Positions 1-8,642 of a stretch of DNA of 64,000 bases are shown here, piece by piece. Location: NCBI RefSeq assembly GCF_001544495.1, contig NZ_FCNZ02000004.1:186001-250000 (forward strand). The letters are read 5' to 3'. This DNA is from Caballeronia telluris. GTDB taxonomy: Bacteria > Pseudomonadota > Gammaproteobacteria > Burkholderiales > Burkholderiaceae. Made by a program: the position numbers and the translations under genes. Every line of letters starts with the position of its first letter. Position 1 is the first letter of the stretch. The notes beneath the pieces are model-generated. The model saw nothing but the letters and a program-made list of their open reading frames with translations, was not told the origin of the DNA and searched no databases.

Positions 1-2
1 GC

Positions 3-617
3 ATGCCCTACGTGCCGCCGTTCCAGTTGTTTCTCGTCGCGAACGCGTTTTTCTTCGCGATGCAGTCGCTGACCGACACGCAGATCTTCGGTTCGACGCT
101 CGACTCGCATCTTCATCATCAGGACTGGAGTCCGCTCGCGCAGTCGCTGGTGGCCGAACGCGTCGAGACATTGCGGATGGACGCGGCGCAGTACACGCTC
201 GTTTTCGACCGCGCCGCCGTGCTCAACGCGAAGTCGCTGATCATTCTGATGGTCGTCCCGTTCACGCTGATGTCGTGGCTGCTCCTGCCGCGCGCGGGCA
301 GGCCGTTCGTCGCGTTCTTTTATTTCTCGCTGCATCTTTACGCGTTCCTGTTGCTGCTGTTTTCGCTCGCGCTCGCGATCGCGGCCATCGACGTCCGGCT
401 GGGCGGCGCCGGCCTCGGCTCGCCCGTCGTGGACAAGATTCTCTCGATCGTCAATCTGGGCGTGTGCGGCGGTTATGCGTTCCTGGCGCTGAAGCCCGCG
501 TTCGGATCGCGGGGAATCGGGCGCGTCGTGAAGGCGGTCGCGATGGCGCTCGCGGCGGGTGTCATCGTGCTGGGTTACCGGTTCGCCATTTTTCTGATCA
601 CGCTTTACACCGCGTAA
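3..617 (+). CDS. Polytopic membrane protein, DUF3667-like, 5' truncated
   Basis: The reading frame is already open at the left edge of the window, so the N-terminus is probably missing. The visible 204 residues have about four hydrophobic segments (roughly residues 5-20, 75-95, 103-130 and 175-200). They resemble the membrane half of Burkholderia DUF3667 proteins, whose usual N-terminal zinc ribbon would lie upstream of the window. That family's function is not known. The frame ends at a TAA, followed by about 100 bases before the next gene. The family assignment comes from general resemblance only; the membrane location is clear. Confidence 0.6.
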   Translation: MPYVPPFQLFLVANAFFFAMQSLTDTQIFGSTLDSHLHHQDWSPLAQSLVAERVETLRMDAAQYTLVFDRAAVLNAKSLIILMVVPFTLMSWLLLPRAGRPFVAFFYFSLHLYAFLLLLFSLALAIAAIDVRLGGAGLGSPVVDKILSIVNLGVCGGYAFLALKPAFGSRGIGRVVKAVAMALAAGVIVLGYRFAIFLITLYTA

Positions 618-714
618 CCGGCCGCAAGCGCAGGCCGAACGGGCGACTATACTGCGCCTCTGCGGCGCGCGCCGCTATGCCATCGCGCCCTAGCGGCAAA
701 CGAACCCCAAAGCC

Positions 715-1530
715 ATGAACTGGATCGCCGCCCTGCCGATGTACAACGTGACACCCGAGCTCGCCGCCCACTGGCGGGCGCTGCTCGCGCACGTCGGCGC
801 GCGGCTCGAACCGTGGCTCGCGGCCCGCGGCGATTCGCTCGCGCTCATCGAGCCGGACGAGCAGCTCGAACGCTTCTGGCTGCGCGACGATCTTCTGCTG
901 TCGCAGACCTGCGGTTATCCGCTGGTCCACGCGCTTTCGGAGCGGGTTCGCGTGATCGCGACGCCCGCATTCGACATCGACGGCTGCGCGCACGGCAACT
1001 ATCGCAGCGTGCTCGTGACAGGCGCGCACGTCGACGCGACGACGCTCGCGCAGTGCCAAGGCCTGCGCGCCGCCTTCAACGACGACGACTCCAACAGCGG
1101 CATGAACCTGTTTCGCGCGGCCGTCGCGCCGCTCGCGCTCGGCAAGCCGTTCTTTTCCGCCGTGCTGCGAACCGGCGGCCACCTGCAATCCCTGCGCGCG
1201 CTCGCGATCGACCGCAGCGCCGACGTCGCCGCCATAGACTGCGTGACGCTCGCGTTCGTGCGCGACCGGTTACCCGAACTGGCCGATGGAATACGCGAGA
1301 TCGGCGTGACGCAAAGCGCGCCGGGCTTGCCGTTCATCGCGTCGAAGGCGGTGCCGGCCGAAGTGCCAGCCCTTCTCGCCGACGCGCTCGACGACGCCGT
1401 CCGCGCCGATCCCGCGCTCGCGCGCCGGCTGAAACTCACCGGCTTCGTGCGCCGCCCGGCGAGCGACTATGCCTCGATTCTCGACATCGAGCGCGGCGCC
1501 ATCGAGCAAGGTTATCCGGTGCTTGCGTGA
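715..1530 (+). CDS. PhnD-like phosphate/phosphonate-binding domain protein
   Basis: A 271-residue protein of periplasmic-binding-protein fold, most like PhnD-type (PF12974) substrate-binding proteins. Supporting motifs are the early [15 protein letters not shown] strand, the GNYRS ligand loop and the [14 protein letters not shown] stretch. Unlike ABC-transporter binding proteins it has no signal peptide: the N-terminus ([11 protein letters not shown]) goes straight into the domain. It therefore probably acts in the cytoplasm, or its ligand-binding function has been reused. No permease or ATPase gene is adjacent. The ligand cannot be told from sequence. A gene for a flavin-dependent oxidoreductase follows on the same strand after about 180 bases. 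Confidence 0.7.
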   Translation: MNWIAALPMYNVTPELAAHWRALLAHVGARLEPWLAARGDSLALIEPDEQLERFWLRDDLLLSQTCGYPLVHALSERVRVIATPAFDIDGCAHGNYRSVLVTGAHVDATTLAQCQGLRAAFNDDDSNSGMNLFRAAVAPLALGKPFFSAVLRTGGHLQSLRALAIDRSADVAAIDCVTLAFVRDRLPELADGIREIGVTQSAPGLPFIASKAVPAEVPALLADALDDAVRADPALARRLKLTGFVRRPASDYASILDIERGAIEQGYPVLA

Positions 1531-1711
1531 TCGCCGGGGCTTTCGCAAACGTCCCGCGAATAACCCTACATTCGGTGTGACGGGCAGGTTTTCCCGACTT
1601 TCGGCACAATCGGGGTTTCATACGGCGTCGCGAGACGCGCCCCGCAATCTGCACACGCCTCATGCAAGTCGCCCTGCGCGCCCCGACGCCTCCAGACACC
1701 GGAGCCGTCGA

Positions 1712-2704
1712 ATGATCCCCTTTTCAGTACTCGATTTATCCCCGATTCCGGCCGGCGCCACCGCCGCCGACGCCTTTCGCCATTCGCTCGACCTCGCGCA
1801 GCACGCCGAACAGTGGGGTTATCTGCGCTACTGGCTCGCCGAGCATCACAACATGACGGGCATCGCGAGCGCGGCCACGTCGGTCGTGATCGGTTATATC
1901 GCGGGCGGCACGAAGACGATTCGCGTCGGCTCAGGCGGCGTGATGCTGCCGAATCACGCGCCGCTCGTGATCGCTGAGCAGTTCGGCACGCTCGCCTCGC
2001 TGTATCCGGGCCGCATCGACCTGGGACTCGGCCGCGCGCCCGGCACCGACCAGACCACTTCGCGCGCGCTGCGCCGCGACCTGCAAGGCAGCGCGGACTC
2101 GTTTCCGGACGACGTCGTGGAACTGCAGCGCTATTTCGCCGATCCGGTCGAAGGCCAGCGCGTGCGCGCCGTGCCGGGCGCCGGGCTGAACGTGCCGATC
2201 TGGCTGCTCGGCTCGTCGCTCTACAGCGCGCAGCTGGCCGCGGCGCTCGGCCTGCCGTTCGCGTTCGCGTCGCACTTCGCGCCGGACTACCTGCTCACCG
2301 CGTTGCAGGTGTATCGCGCACAGTTTCGTCCGTCGAAGACGCTCGAGAAGCCCTACGCGATGGTCGGCGTGAACGTGTTCGCCGCCGATCGCAGCGAAGA
2401 CGCGGCGTTTCTCTTCTCGTCGCTGCAGCAGCAGTTCGTCAACCTGCGACGCGGCACGCCCGGCCAGCTTCCGCCCCCGACACGCGACATCGCGTGGAGC
2501 GAGACGGAGCGCGCGGGCGTCGAGCATTCGCTCGCGTGCTCGGTGGTCGGCGATCCGGGCGAGGTCGAAGCCGGACTGGCCTCGCTGATCGACCAGACGC
2601 AGGCCGACGAACTGATCGTGACGGCGCAGATCTTCGATCACGCGGCGCGGCTGCGCTCGTTCGAGATCACGGCGCAGGCACACGCGGCGCTCGCGGCGCG
2701 TTGA
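1712..2704 (+). CDS. LLM-class flavin-dependent oxidoreductase
   Basis: A 330-residue luciferase-like monooxygenase family protein (FMN-binding TIM barrel). Visible family motifs are the N-terminal SVLDLSPI strand, the [10 protein letters not shown] segment near residue 45, the [37 protein letters not shown] region (read as short separate blocks) and WLLGSS near residue 165. This is the MsnO8/YhbW-type subgroup with unknown substrate. The start at 1712 is preferred over an upstream in-frame ATG because GGAG lies 8 bases before it and the [15 protein letters not shown] start matches the family. It appears to be a single-gene unit. Confidence 0.88.
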   Translation: MIPFSVLDLSPIPAGATAADAFRHSLDLAQHAEQWGYLRYWLAEHHNMTGIASAATSVVIGYIAGGTKTIRVGSGGVMLPNHAPLVIAEQFGTLASLYPGRIDLGLGRAPGTDQTTSRALRRDLQGSADSFPDDVVELQRYFADPVEGQRVRAVPGAGLNVPIWLLGSSLYSAQLAAALGLPFAFASHFAPDYLLTALQVYRAQFRPSKTLEKPYAMVGVNVFAADRSEDAAFLFSSLQQQFVNLRRGTPGQLPPPTRDIAWSETERAGVEHSLACSVVGDPGEVEAGLASLIDQTQADELIVTAQIFDHAARLRSFEITAQAHAALAAR

Positions 2705-2930
2705 GCGCAGGCGCGCGCGAAGCCGCGACGAGCGCGTGCCGCCCGCATCCGCGATAATCCGCGCGCCTCTGGACGCGCGCGGATTTGGCAAGCAATAATG
2801 GAATCGTCGCCGGCGCGTCTGGCTGACGCGGGCTGCGGGCGCTGTGCCTGTCGCGCGCACGTTCCACCTGCGACTTGGCACGACGCACGCAGGAGAACGA
2901 TCACGTCGATCACCGGAACGGAGAATGTCG

Positions 2931-3176
2931 ATGCCAAGAGGTCCCGCCACAGGATCGATGACCTTGCTGACGGAATGCGATGAAGCGACCGGTCAGGAAC
3001 TGCGCACGCTGCGGCTCGTGCCGGCCGACGACGGCAAGGCCGTCGTCCTGATCGAAATCGACGAGCGTAAAGCCGGCATTCACCGCGAAGTGCGCTATGA
3101 AATTACGGCGGCGGAATTGATCGCGGCCATTCGCGCGCACGGCGCCGAATTGCCGGGTGAACAACATAATCGTTAA
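2931..3176 (+). CDS. Small conserved hypothetical protein
   Basis: An 81-residue acidic protein beginning MPRGPATGSM. No domain is recognised. Content is mixed alpha/beta, with a strand-rich middle (LRLVPADDGKAVVLIEIDE) and a C-terminal helix (ITAAELIAAIRAHG). The ATG at 2931 has GGAG 7 bases upstream; an in-frame ATG at 2925 is too close to that site. Codon use is typical for the chromosome, which supports a real gene. No operon partner: the next gene on this strand begins 335 bases later. Confidence 0.6.
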   Translation: MPRGPATGSMTLLTECDEATGQELRTLRLVPADDGKAVVLIEIDERKAGIHREVRYEITAAELIAAIRAHGAELPGEQHNR

Positions 3177-3511
3177 AAGGATTTAGCGATTACAATAAGC
3201 GGCATACAATAGAAGGGTTCGAGGTTTCGAAGCGCCCTGGCATCGCTGGCCGGCTTCCCGGATTCCGCAAGAGCACCCTGACGTGTCTTCTTTACGCGCC
3301 TGTCCTTCGCAACGTCCGCCAGCCATAGCCGAAGCGCCGCCGGCCCCTCTTCGTGTTCTCAGGGAATGACGGTATTGCGGTATTACACTAATTGACGTGC
3401 GGTTCGCCACGCGCCACGCTTTGTAAAAATCATTTAACTCATCGAACCGCCCCGGTCCGCGCGGGATATCGGTTCGCCTTCCAGAAAGTAATAAGCTGAA
3501 TCAGGACAGCC
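3177..3511. other. Intergenic stretch, no gene seen
   Basis: 335 bases between the small protein ending at 3176 and the H-NS-like gene. The first 40 bases and the last 80 are AT-richer than the surroundings, as expected for a promoter region. No convincing intrinsic terminator, RNA gene or repeat is seen. A TTGACG at 3392 could be a -35 element, but no -10 sequence lies at the right distance. Confidence 0.4.
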
Positions 3512-3820
3512 GTGGACGAAAGAAAGAGAGACAGCATCATTGCCTATTTGCGTGGCCGAATGGTCGAGTTCGGCATAACCGAAACGGCGCTCGCCGAGGC
3601 CCTGGCCGAAGCAAACGTGGCAGCGACTCCCCTCCCCCCGAAGACGAACGGCACGAAGCGGCTGATGCCGCAATTGCCCTCCGTGCCGCACGCCGGCAAC
3701 GGCGCGAAGCCTGCGTTCATGAACGCGAGCGGCGACACGTGGGACGGTATCGGCGACATGCCCGAGTGGCTCAAGCGCGCGGTGCACGCCGGACAGGACA
3801 TCGAGTTCTACCGGGTCTGA
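3512..3820 (+). CDS. H-NS-like nucleoid-associated protein
   Basis: A 102-residue protein starting at a GTG with AGGA 5 bases upstream. The C-terminal end (TWDGIGDMPEWLKRAVHAG, about residues 74-92) matches the H-NS DNA-binding core TWxGxGxxPxWL, ending in the usual family tail of a few residues. The N-terminal half (ERKRDSIIAYLRGRMVEFGI) is a short oligomerisation-like helix, followed by a proline-rich linker. Such proteins bind AT-rich DNA and silence acquired genes. The prominent AT-rich stretch 1 kb downstream and the prophage in this window would be natural targets, which is inference. Confidence 0.75.
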   Translation: MDERKRDSIIAYLRGRMVEFGITETALAEALAEANVAATPLPPKTNGTKRLMPQLPSVPHAGNGAKPAFMNASGDTWDGIGDMPEWLKRAVHAGQDIEFYRV

Positions 3821-3877
3821 CAGCGAGTCGGAAAGCGCGCGACACGCCGCCGCGCGCGCACCGCGCGTGGGGCAAGG

Positions 3878-4273
3878 CTAGGCGACCGCCTTTTCCGCGC
3901 GTCCCGCGTTCTCGCGTGCATGCTCGTACACGCGCACTCGCTCCGTGGCGGCGATGAGCCGCTTCTGCTTCATCGTCGCGTTCTGTAGCGGCGACGATCC
4001 GACCACCGCGGCATATTCTCCGTTGCGGCACCGGCGAAAGCGCTGGAAGAAATCGGGACCCGGCAGGCCGTTGTCGCAGGCGAGCAGGACGCCGTAGTCG
4101 ACCGACGAGACATCGGCGAACGAGCGCACCGCCGCCTCCAGCACGCGATAACGCTCGGTGAGCGGCACCGTGCGCTCGAACATCGCGTGGAACTTCACAT
4201 AGGGCAACATACCTTCGTTCGCCGCGGCGCGCGCCAGGGCGCGGGTGATGCGTTCGGTCATCGGGGTGTCCAT
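3878..4273 (-). CDS. Conserved hypothetical protein
   Basis: A 131-residue mostly helical protein (MDTPMTERITRAL...). I do not recognise a domain. It contains a two-cysteine segment (LLACDNGLP, RRCRNGEYAAVV) and a basic C-terminus (KQKRLIAATERVRVYEHARE). The start at 4273 is chosen because AAAGGAG stands 7 bases upstream; the open frame continues further upstream without a ribosome site. It converges with the H-NS-like gene, leaving 57 bases between stops. Confidence 0.6.
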   Translation of the reverse strand: MDTPMTERITRALARAAANEGMLPYVKFHAMFERTVPLTERYRVLEAAVRSFADVSSVDYGVLLACDNGLPGPDFFQRFRRCRNGEYAAVVGSSPLQNATMKQKRLIAATERVRVYEHARENAGRAEKAVA

Positions 4274-4436
4274 GAAGGCTCCTTTCATAGGATCGAGTCC
4301 GGGTTTGCGTGCGCGGATTCGCGCGCACTTGTGTTGAAAAGCGGACCGGTTCGCACGAAGCGGGTACCTGTGTGCGTCGCCCGCCGGACCCGGGCGAATC
4401 TGTCCGCATGACGCGGCGTGCTCATGGCGCGCGCGC

Positions 4437-4676
4437 TCACTCAAACGTCGCGCTGAGCGAAAGCAGCACGGCGTTTCCTTTCGGGCGGTCATGCGCCTCA
4501 AATTCGTTGACCCGGCGCAGTCCCGCCGAAACCGGGCGAAAAAGCCGGACTAATAACCCGAAATGACCGGCGACGTCTCGACGCCATATCCGATCGAATG
4601 CGTCGCACATTAAAAGTGCTTCGGTGAAATCGACCACGAGTCGACACCACGCGTTTAGCTCGCTTCGACGATCCAT
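4437..4676 (-). CDS. Possible small hypothetical protein
   Basis: A 79-residue frame with natural-looking composition (hydrophobic helix around TEALLMCDAFDRIW, then HFGLLVRLFRPVSAGLRRV). It has only a weak ribosome site (AGGA about 12 bases upstream). It has no recognised homologue and could be chance coding. It is listed because it is the only plausible gene between 4274 and 5314. Confidence 0.25.
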   Translation of the reverse strand: MDRRSELNAWCRLVVDFTEALLMCDAFDRIWRRDVAGHFGLLVRLFRPVSAGLRRVNEFEAHDRPKGNAVLLSLSATFE

Positions 4677-5314
4677 TTCAAGGCAATCCTTTACGTCGGT
4701 CTTAACGGAACACCGAAAAAAACGCGCGCGAATTCTCCCGCCCTTTGCGTGCGCATTTAGAAGAACGCTCGATACGGTTACGCTGGCGGACTCGGCTGAC
4801 AGGTCGAATGAAGGGACGCGAAGGTCCGCGCGGTTTCGACTGGCGAATCTGGCTCGCGGGCAGCTAGCAAGGGAAAGCCATGCACGTTCCTCGGAAAACG
4901 TGGGCGGCGCGCGAAGCCGCGGTGACGCGGATGATTGCCTTACAACGAGCTTCTTGGCCTCTTTTTACAGATGCTAACAAACGTTTTTTATCCATGCCAA
5001 GAACATTTTTATTACTGCATCAAGAAATGCAACACGCGCGCCGGTAATTTCATTCTCCGGATTCTCCAGAGCGATTGAATCTGGAGGTTTCTTCCATAGG
5101 AAAAATGAAATCGAATTACAAGGAAAAAATTTCGGTTCCTTTTTCCCAATTCGACGAGAAACCGTATATTGATACATGCTGTAAGCGACTTCGAGGTTTT
5201 GGCATCGGAAAACGGATTGTGCTTTCCACGAACGGCTTCGGTCCTGGCGGTTGCGGCGTTTGCGCGACGCCGGGCATCAGCCGCTTTCCTGCGATCACAA
5301 CGACGAGTGCGCAG
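4677..5314. other. AT-rich intergenic stretch
   Basis: About 640 bases without a convincing gene. The part from about 4960 to 5190 is strikingly AT-rich for this chromosome, with long A and T runs (for example near 4983, 5010, 5098-5145). An open frame extends the HTH gene upstream as far as 5075, but its composition is unlike the HTH protein and it lacks a ribosome site. The stretch may be a regulatory or acquired segment of the kind bound by H-NS. Confidence 0.4.
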
Positions 5315-5719
5315 ATGCTTTCCCGACCAGAAAACCTTCCGAGCGTCGTCCGGAGAATGACAGCCGGGCAGATGCTGCTCGACGGCGCGTCGGTGGAAGC
5401 CGTCGCCGAGCAGTTGCATCTTTCCACGCAGACCGTGAAGCGCTATCGGGCCATCGTGTCGGCGGGCGGGCTCGAAGCGTTGCAGAAGATGGGCGTCGGC
5501 GGCCGCTCCTCGGTGCTCGATCAGGAGGCGCTCGAATGGATCGCGTCGGCCCTGAAAGGACCGGCGCGCGCGCATGGCTTCGAAAGCGACGCGTGGACCA
5601 ACGCCCGTCTGCGCGCGCTGATCGAACGACGTTATGGCGTGCGTTTTTCGCGCGTCTATATCTGGCAGATCGCAACCAACCTTGGTCTCGGACACCTGCT
5701 GTCGAAATCGCGGCGCTAG
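5315..5719 (+). CDS. Orphan IS630-type helix-turn-helix protein
   Basis: A 134-residue protein made only of the DNA-binding part of IS630/Tc1-like transposases. It has a first HTH (MLLDGASVEAVAEQLHLS, about residues 20-37, then TQTVKRY) and a winged-helix domain (ARLRALIERRYGV near 105, then SRVYIWQI). The DDE catalytic domain is absent. The frame ends properly and no remnant follows, so it looks like a domesticated regulator rather than a broken insertion sequence. The start at 5315 is chosen by domain content; starts back to 5075 are possible but lie in AT-rich sequence. A periplasmic protein gene follows after 44 bases. Confidence 0.65.
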   Translation: MLSRPENLPSVVRRMTAGQMLLDGASVEAVAEQLHLSTQTVKRYRAIVSAGGLEALQKMGVGGRSSVLDQEALEWIASALKGPARAHGFESDAWTNARLRALIERRYGVRFSRVYIWQIATNLGLGHLLSKSRR

Positions 5720-5763
5720 TCGCGCCGCCCGGGACGTCTTCTCACTCAAGCAAGGAGCAACGT

Positions 5764-6381
5764 ATGTCACTTCAAGCTCAATCACGCGTCCTGCATACGA
5801 CCCTCGTGCGCGCGGCCGCTTTCGCCGCAATCGCGCTCGCGCATCCGGTCCTTGCACAGGACGCGGCATCGGGCGCCGCGGGCGCGGCGGGCGATGCGCG
5901 CGGCGCCGCGGCGGTCGCCGAGGTTCAGGCGCATGTGGTCGGCATCGATCCGGCAACGAACAGCGTGGCGCTGCAGGGGCCGCAAGGACGCATCGTCGAG
6001 GTCGCGGTGAATCCCGAAGTCGGTGACGTGAAGAAGCTGAAGATCGGCGATACGGTCAACATCCAATACCGGAACGCGCTCCTCGTGCGCGCGACGAAGG
6101 TCAAGTCGACGGGGATTCGCGAGCGTGTCGACACCGAGGCCACCATTCCCGCTTCGGGCGGCGTGACCGCGACCGCGCGCAGCGTGCAGATTCTCGCGAC
6201 GATCCAGAAGATCGATCCGAAAAAACGGCTGATTACGTTGCGCGGGCCGAACCGTACCGAAGTGTTCGAGCTTTCGCCGGACGTCTCGCTCGACGGGTTG
6301 AAGACCGGCGATACCGTGCGGGCGGAGTTTGTATCGGCGACGGCGATACAGGTGTTGCGCGGCGGGTCGACGGTGAAGTGA
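5764..6381 (+). CDS. Periplasmic protein with duplicated beta domain
   Basis: A 205-residue protein with a signal peptide (about residues 1-31, cleaved after HPVLAQ), an Ala/Gly-rich spacer, and two related beta-rich units of about 60 residues. The first has VVGIDPATNSVALQGPQG and LKIGDTVNIQY; the second has IQKIDPKKRLITLRGPNR and LKTGDTVRAEF. The repeat suggests an OB-like or SH3-like barrel pair. No enzyme motif is seen. The ATG at 5764 has AAGGAG 6 bases upstream. Its role is unknown; envelope location is likely. Confidence 0.75.
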   Translation: MSLQAQSRVLHTTLVRAAAFAAIALAHPVLAQDAASGAAGAAGDARGAAAVAEVQAHVVGIDPATNSVALQGPQGRIVEVAVNPEVGDVKKLKIGDTVNIQYRNALLVRATKVKSTGIRERVDTEATIPASGGVTATARSVQILATIQKIDPKKRLITLRGPNRTEVFELSPDVSLDGLKTGDTVRAEFVSATAIQVLRGGSTVK

Positions 6382-6389
6382 GCGGGGAG

Positions 6390-6423
6390 TTGTCCACAGT
6401 TTCGGTGCATAGACTTGTGGACA
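6390..6423. repeat. Inverted repeat with DnaA-box-like arms
   Basis: TGTCCACA (6391-6398) and TGTGGACA (6416-6423) form a perfect 8-bp inverted repeat with a 17-base loop, just after the stop of the periplasmic protein gene. The left arm extended by one base (TTGTCCACA) differs by one base from the DnaA box consensus. No T-run follows, so it is not a standard terminator. Confidence 0.5.
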
Positions 6424-6496
6424 GCCCGTGCGCGAACGAGCCAACGCACTGATCGGCAAGGGTTTATCCGCACGCCACCTGCAAGCGGCAGCGAAC

Positions 6497-6531
6497 AAAA
6501 AAAAGCGCAGCGACCGATGATCACTGCGCTT
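6497..6531 (-). terminator. Intrinsic terminator of the rhamnose transport operon
   Basis: On the minus strand AAGCGCAG (6531-6524) pairs with CTGCGCTT (6510-6503) and is followed by eight T residues. It lies 16 bases after the rhaS stop, so it ends the rhaU-to-rhaS transcription unit. Confidence 0.85.
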
Positions 6532-6547
6532 CCCGCCAAGCTCGACC

Positions 6548-7561
6548 TCAGAAGTTGAAGTTGTCGATATTAGCCGCATCGAACGTGGTCGGCGGCCCGA
6601 GGATCACCTCGCCGCTCTTGCCGACCGTGCGCTTGCCGAGCTTGCCCGCTTCGAACGAATCGCCTTCTTTGCCTGTGATCTTGCCCGACGCCAGATTGGC
6701 CGCCGCGAACGCCGCGAGATAACCAAGCTGGCCCGGGTCCCACAGCTGGAACGCCTTCACGGTGCCGTTCTTCACGAACGCGCGCATCTGGTTCGGCGTG
6801 CCGAGCCCGGTCACGACGACCTTGCCCTTCGCCGGCGACGACTGGATGTAGCGTGCCGCCGCCGCAATCCCGACCGACGTCGGCGCGACGATGCCCTTGA
6901 GGTTCGGATACGCCTGCAACAGGCCCTGCGTCTCGACGAAGGACTTCTGGTCGTCGTCGTTGCCATACGCGATCTTCACGAGCTTGAGCTTCGAATACTC
7001 GGGCTTCTTCAGTTCCTCCTGCATCCATTTGATCCACGTGTTCTGGTTCGTCGCGTTCGGCGTCGCCGAAAGAATTGCGAACTCGCCTTCACCGCCGACG
7101 AGCTTCGAGAGCAACTGGACCTGCCCACGCCCGATGGCTTCCGAATCCGCCTGGTTGACGAAGATCTGCCGGCCGTCCGGTGCGGTGTCGGAGTCGAAGG
7201 TCACGACCTTGATGTTCTGCGACATCGCCTTCTTCAGATAAGGCACGACCGCGTTGGCATCGTTCGCGGCGATCACGATCGCGTCCTGCCGTTGCGTGAT
7301 GAGCGTATTGATGTACGAGACCTGCGAAGACGCGCCCGCATCCGACGGGCCGACCACCTTGCCCTGCCCGTTCATCTCCTTGATCGCGGCCATGCCGCCG
7401 TCGTCGGCGATCACTTCGTAGGGGTTGTTGATCTGCTTCGGCAGGAACGCGATCTTCAGACCGCTCTTCAAATCGGCGGCGTTGGCCGTCATCGCGACGC
7501 AGGCCGCCAGTAGCGCGGCCGCGAGCGCCGGATGGCGGATCGAGCGTAATGGTTTGAACAT
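6548..7561 (-). CDS. rhaS: L-rhamnose ABC transporter, substrate-binding protein
   Basis: A 337-residue periplasmic sugar-binding protein (Peripla_BP_4 fold, RhaS family). It has a signal peptide (about residues 1-28, ending TANA). Typical motifs are FLPKQINNPYEV near residue 40, ITQRQDAIVIAANDANAV near 88-105 and VVTFDSDTAPDGRQIFVNQ near 120-138. It delivers rhamnose to the RhaPQ-RhaT importer. It is last in the leftward operon and separated from rhaQ by 76 bases, more than the other junctions, which may allow extra copies of this abundant component. The terminator follows directly. Confidence 0.93.
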   Translation of the reverse strand: MFKPLRSIRHPALAAALLAACVAMTANAADLKSGLKIAFLPKQINNPYEVIADDGGMAAIKEMNGQGKVVGPSDAGASSQVSYINTLITQRQDAIVIAANDANAVVPYLKKAMSQNIKVVTFDSDTAPDGRQIFVNQADSEAIGRGQVQLLSKLVGGEGEFAILSATPNATNQNTWIKWMQEELKKPEYSKLKLVKIAYGNDDDQKSFVETQGLLQAYPNLKGIVAPTSVGIAAAARYIQSSPAKGKVVVTGLGTPNQMRAFVKNGTVKAFQLWDPGQLGYLAAFAAANLASGKITGKEGDSFEAGKLGKRTVGKSGEVILGPPTTFDAANIDNFNF

Positions 7562-7637
7562 GGCCTTGAGTCTCCTGATATCGCGCGCGGCTTCGCTAGG
7601 CGCGAAGTCTTTGACGCGCGTGGTTATGAAACCTGCG

Positions 7638-8642
7638 TTAAAGCGTCTGAGTCATGAAGCGCTTTTCCCTTGCCGCGCGAAAGCGCGCAACGAGATTCGG
7701 TATCAGCACCGACGACAGCAACAGCGCGCCGGTCACGATGGTCAGCGTTTCGCTAGACACATCCGCGAGCGTCAGCGCATTGCGCAACACGCCGATGATG
7801 AGAAGCGACAGCAGCACGCCGATCATTGAGCCGCGTCCGCCGAAGATGCTCACGCCGCCGAACAGCACGGCCGCGATCACGGAGAGCTCGAAGCCTTCGC
7901 CATTATCGCCGCGCGCGCTCGTGAAGCGAAGCGTATAGACGACGCCCGCGAGTGCCGCCATCGCGCCGGACAGCATGAAGAGCCTGAGCTTTGTCTTAGC
8001 GACATCGATGCCGGAGAACTGCGCGGCCACCGGATTCGCGCCGATCGCATAGAGGCTGCGACCGAACGGCGTCGCCTGCAACAGCACCGTGAAGACGATC
8101 GCGCCGACGATCACGAGGATGAACGGCATCGGCAGGAACGTGGCCGCGATGGTGTCGATGCCGAATGCCGTGTACGCGGCGGGAAAATCGGCGATGGCCT
8201 GATCGCCGAGCAGCACGTAGGCGAGCCCGCGAAAGAGTGCGAGCGTGCCGATCGTGACCGCAAGCGACGGCAGGTTGAACCGCACGATCACGAGCCCGTT
8301 GAAGAGCCCCGCGAGCGTGCCGGCAACCAGCACGATGGCGATGACGAGCGGCATCGGCAGGCCCATGTGCCATAGCACGCCCATCAACGCGCTCGATGCG
8401 CCGAGCACGGACGCCACCGACAGATCGATCTCGGCGGCGATGATGATGAGCGTCATCGGCAAGGCGATCAGCGCGATTTCGGTGAAGTCGGCGAGCATGT
8501 TCGAGAGGTTCGCCGACGACAGGAACATCGGCGAGAGCACGCGTCCGCCGGCGAGCGATACGAGGAGCACGATCGCGAGCATCGCTTCCCATTGAAGATG
8601 GCGGCGCCTGGTCGTGGAGAGAGCGGAATCGGGTTTAGCCAT
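7638..8642 (-). CDS. rhaQ: L-rhamnose ABC transporter permease RhaQ
   Basis: A 334-residue inner-membrane permease of the RbsC/branched-chain family with about 10 membrane segments. The EAA-like cytoplasmic loop (YAIGANPVAAQFSGIDV, about residues 200-216) contacts the ATPase. The family's [12 protein letters not shown] motif is near residue 70. Its start overlaps the end of rhaP by 8 bases, showing translational coupling. RhaP and RhaQ are expected to form the heterodimeric channel for rhamnose. Assignment of P versus Q follows the gene order seen in rhizobial rha operons. Confidence 0.88.
   Translation of the reverse strand: MAKPDSALSTTRRRHLQWEAMLAIVLLVSLAGGRVLSPMFLSSANLSNMLADFTEIALIALPMTLIIIAAEIDLSVASVLGASSALMGVLWHMGLPMPLVIAIVLVAGTLAGLFNGLVIVRFNLPSLAVTIGTLALFRGLAYVLLGDQAIADFPAAYTAFGIDTIAATFLPMPFILVIVGAIVFTVLLQATPFGRSLYAIGANPVAAQFSGIDVAKTKLRLFMLSGAMAALAGVVYTLRFTSARGDNGEGFELSVIAAVLFGGVSIFGGRGSMIGVLLSLLIIGVLRNALTLADVSSETLTIVTGALLLSSVLIPNLVARFRAAREKRFMTQTL

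Noticed and set aside
3771..4409. Long minus-strand frame overlapping the H-NS-like and hypothetical genes
   Set aside because: Arginine-rich text, no ribosome site, and it overlaps better-supported genes in another frame.
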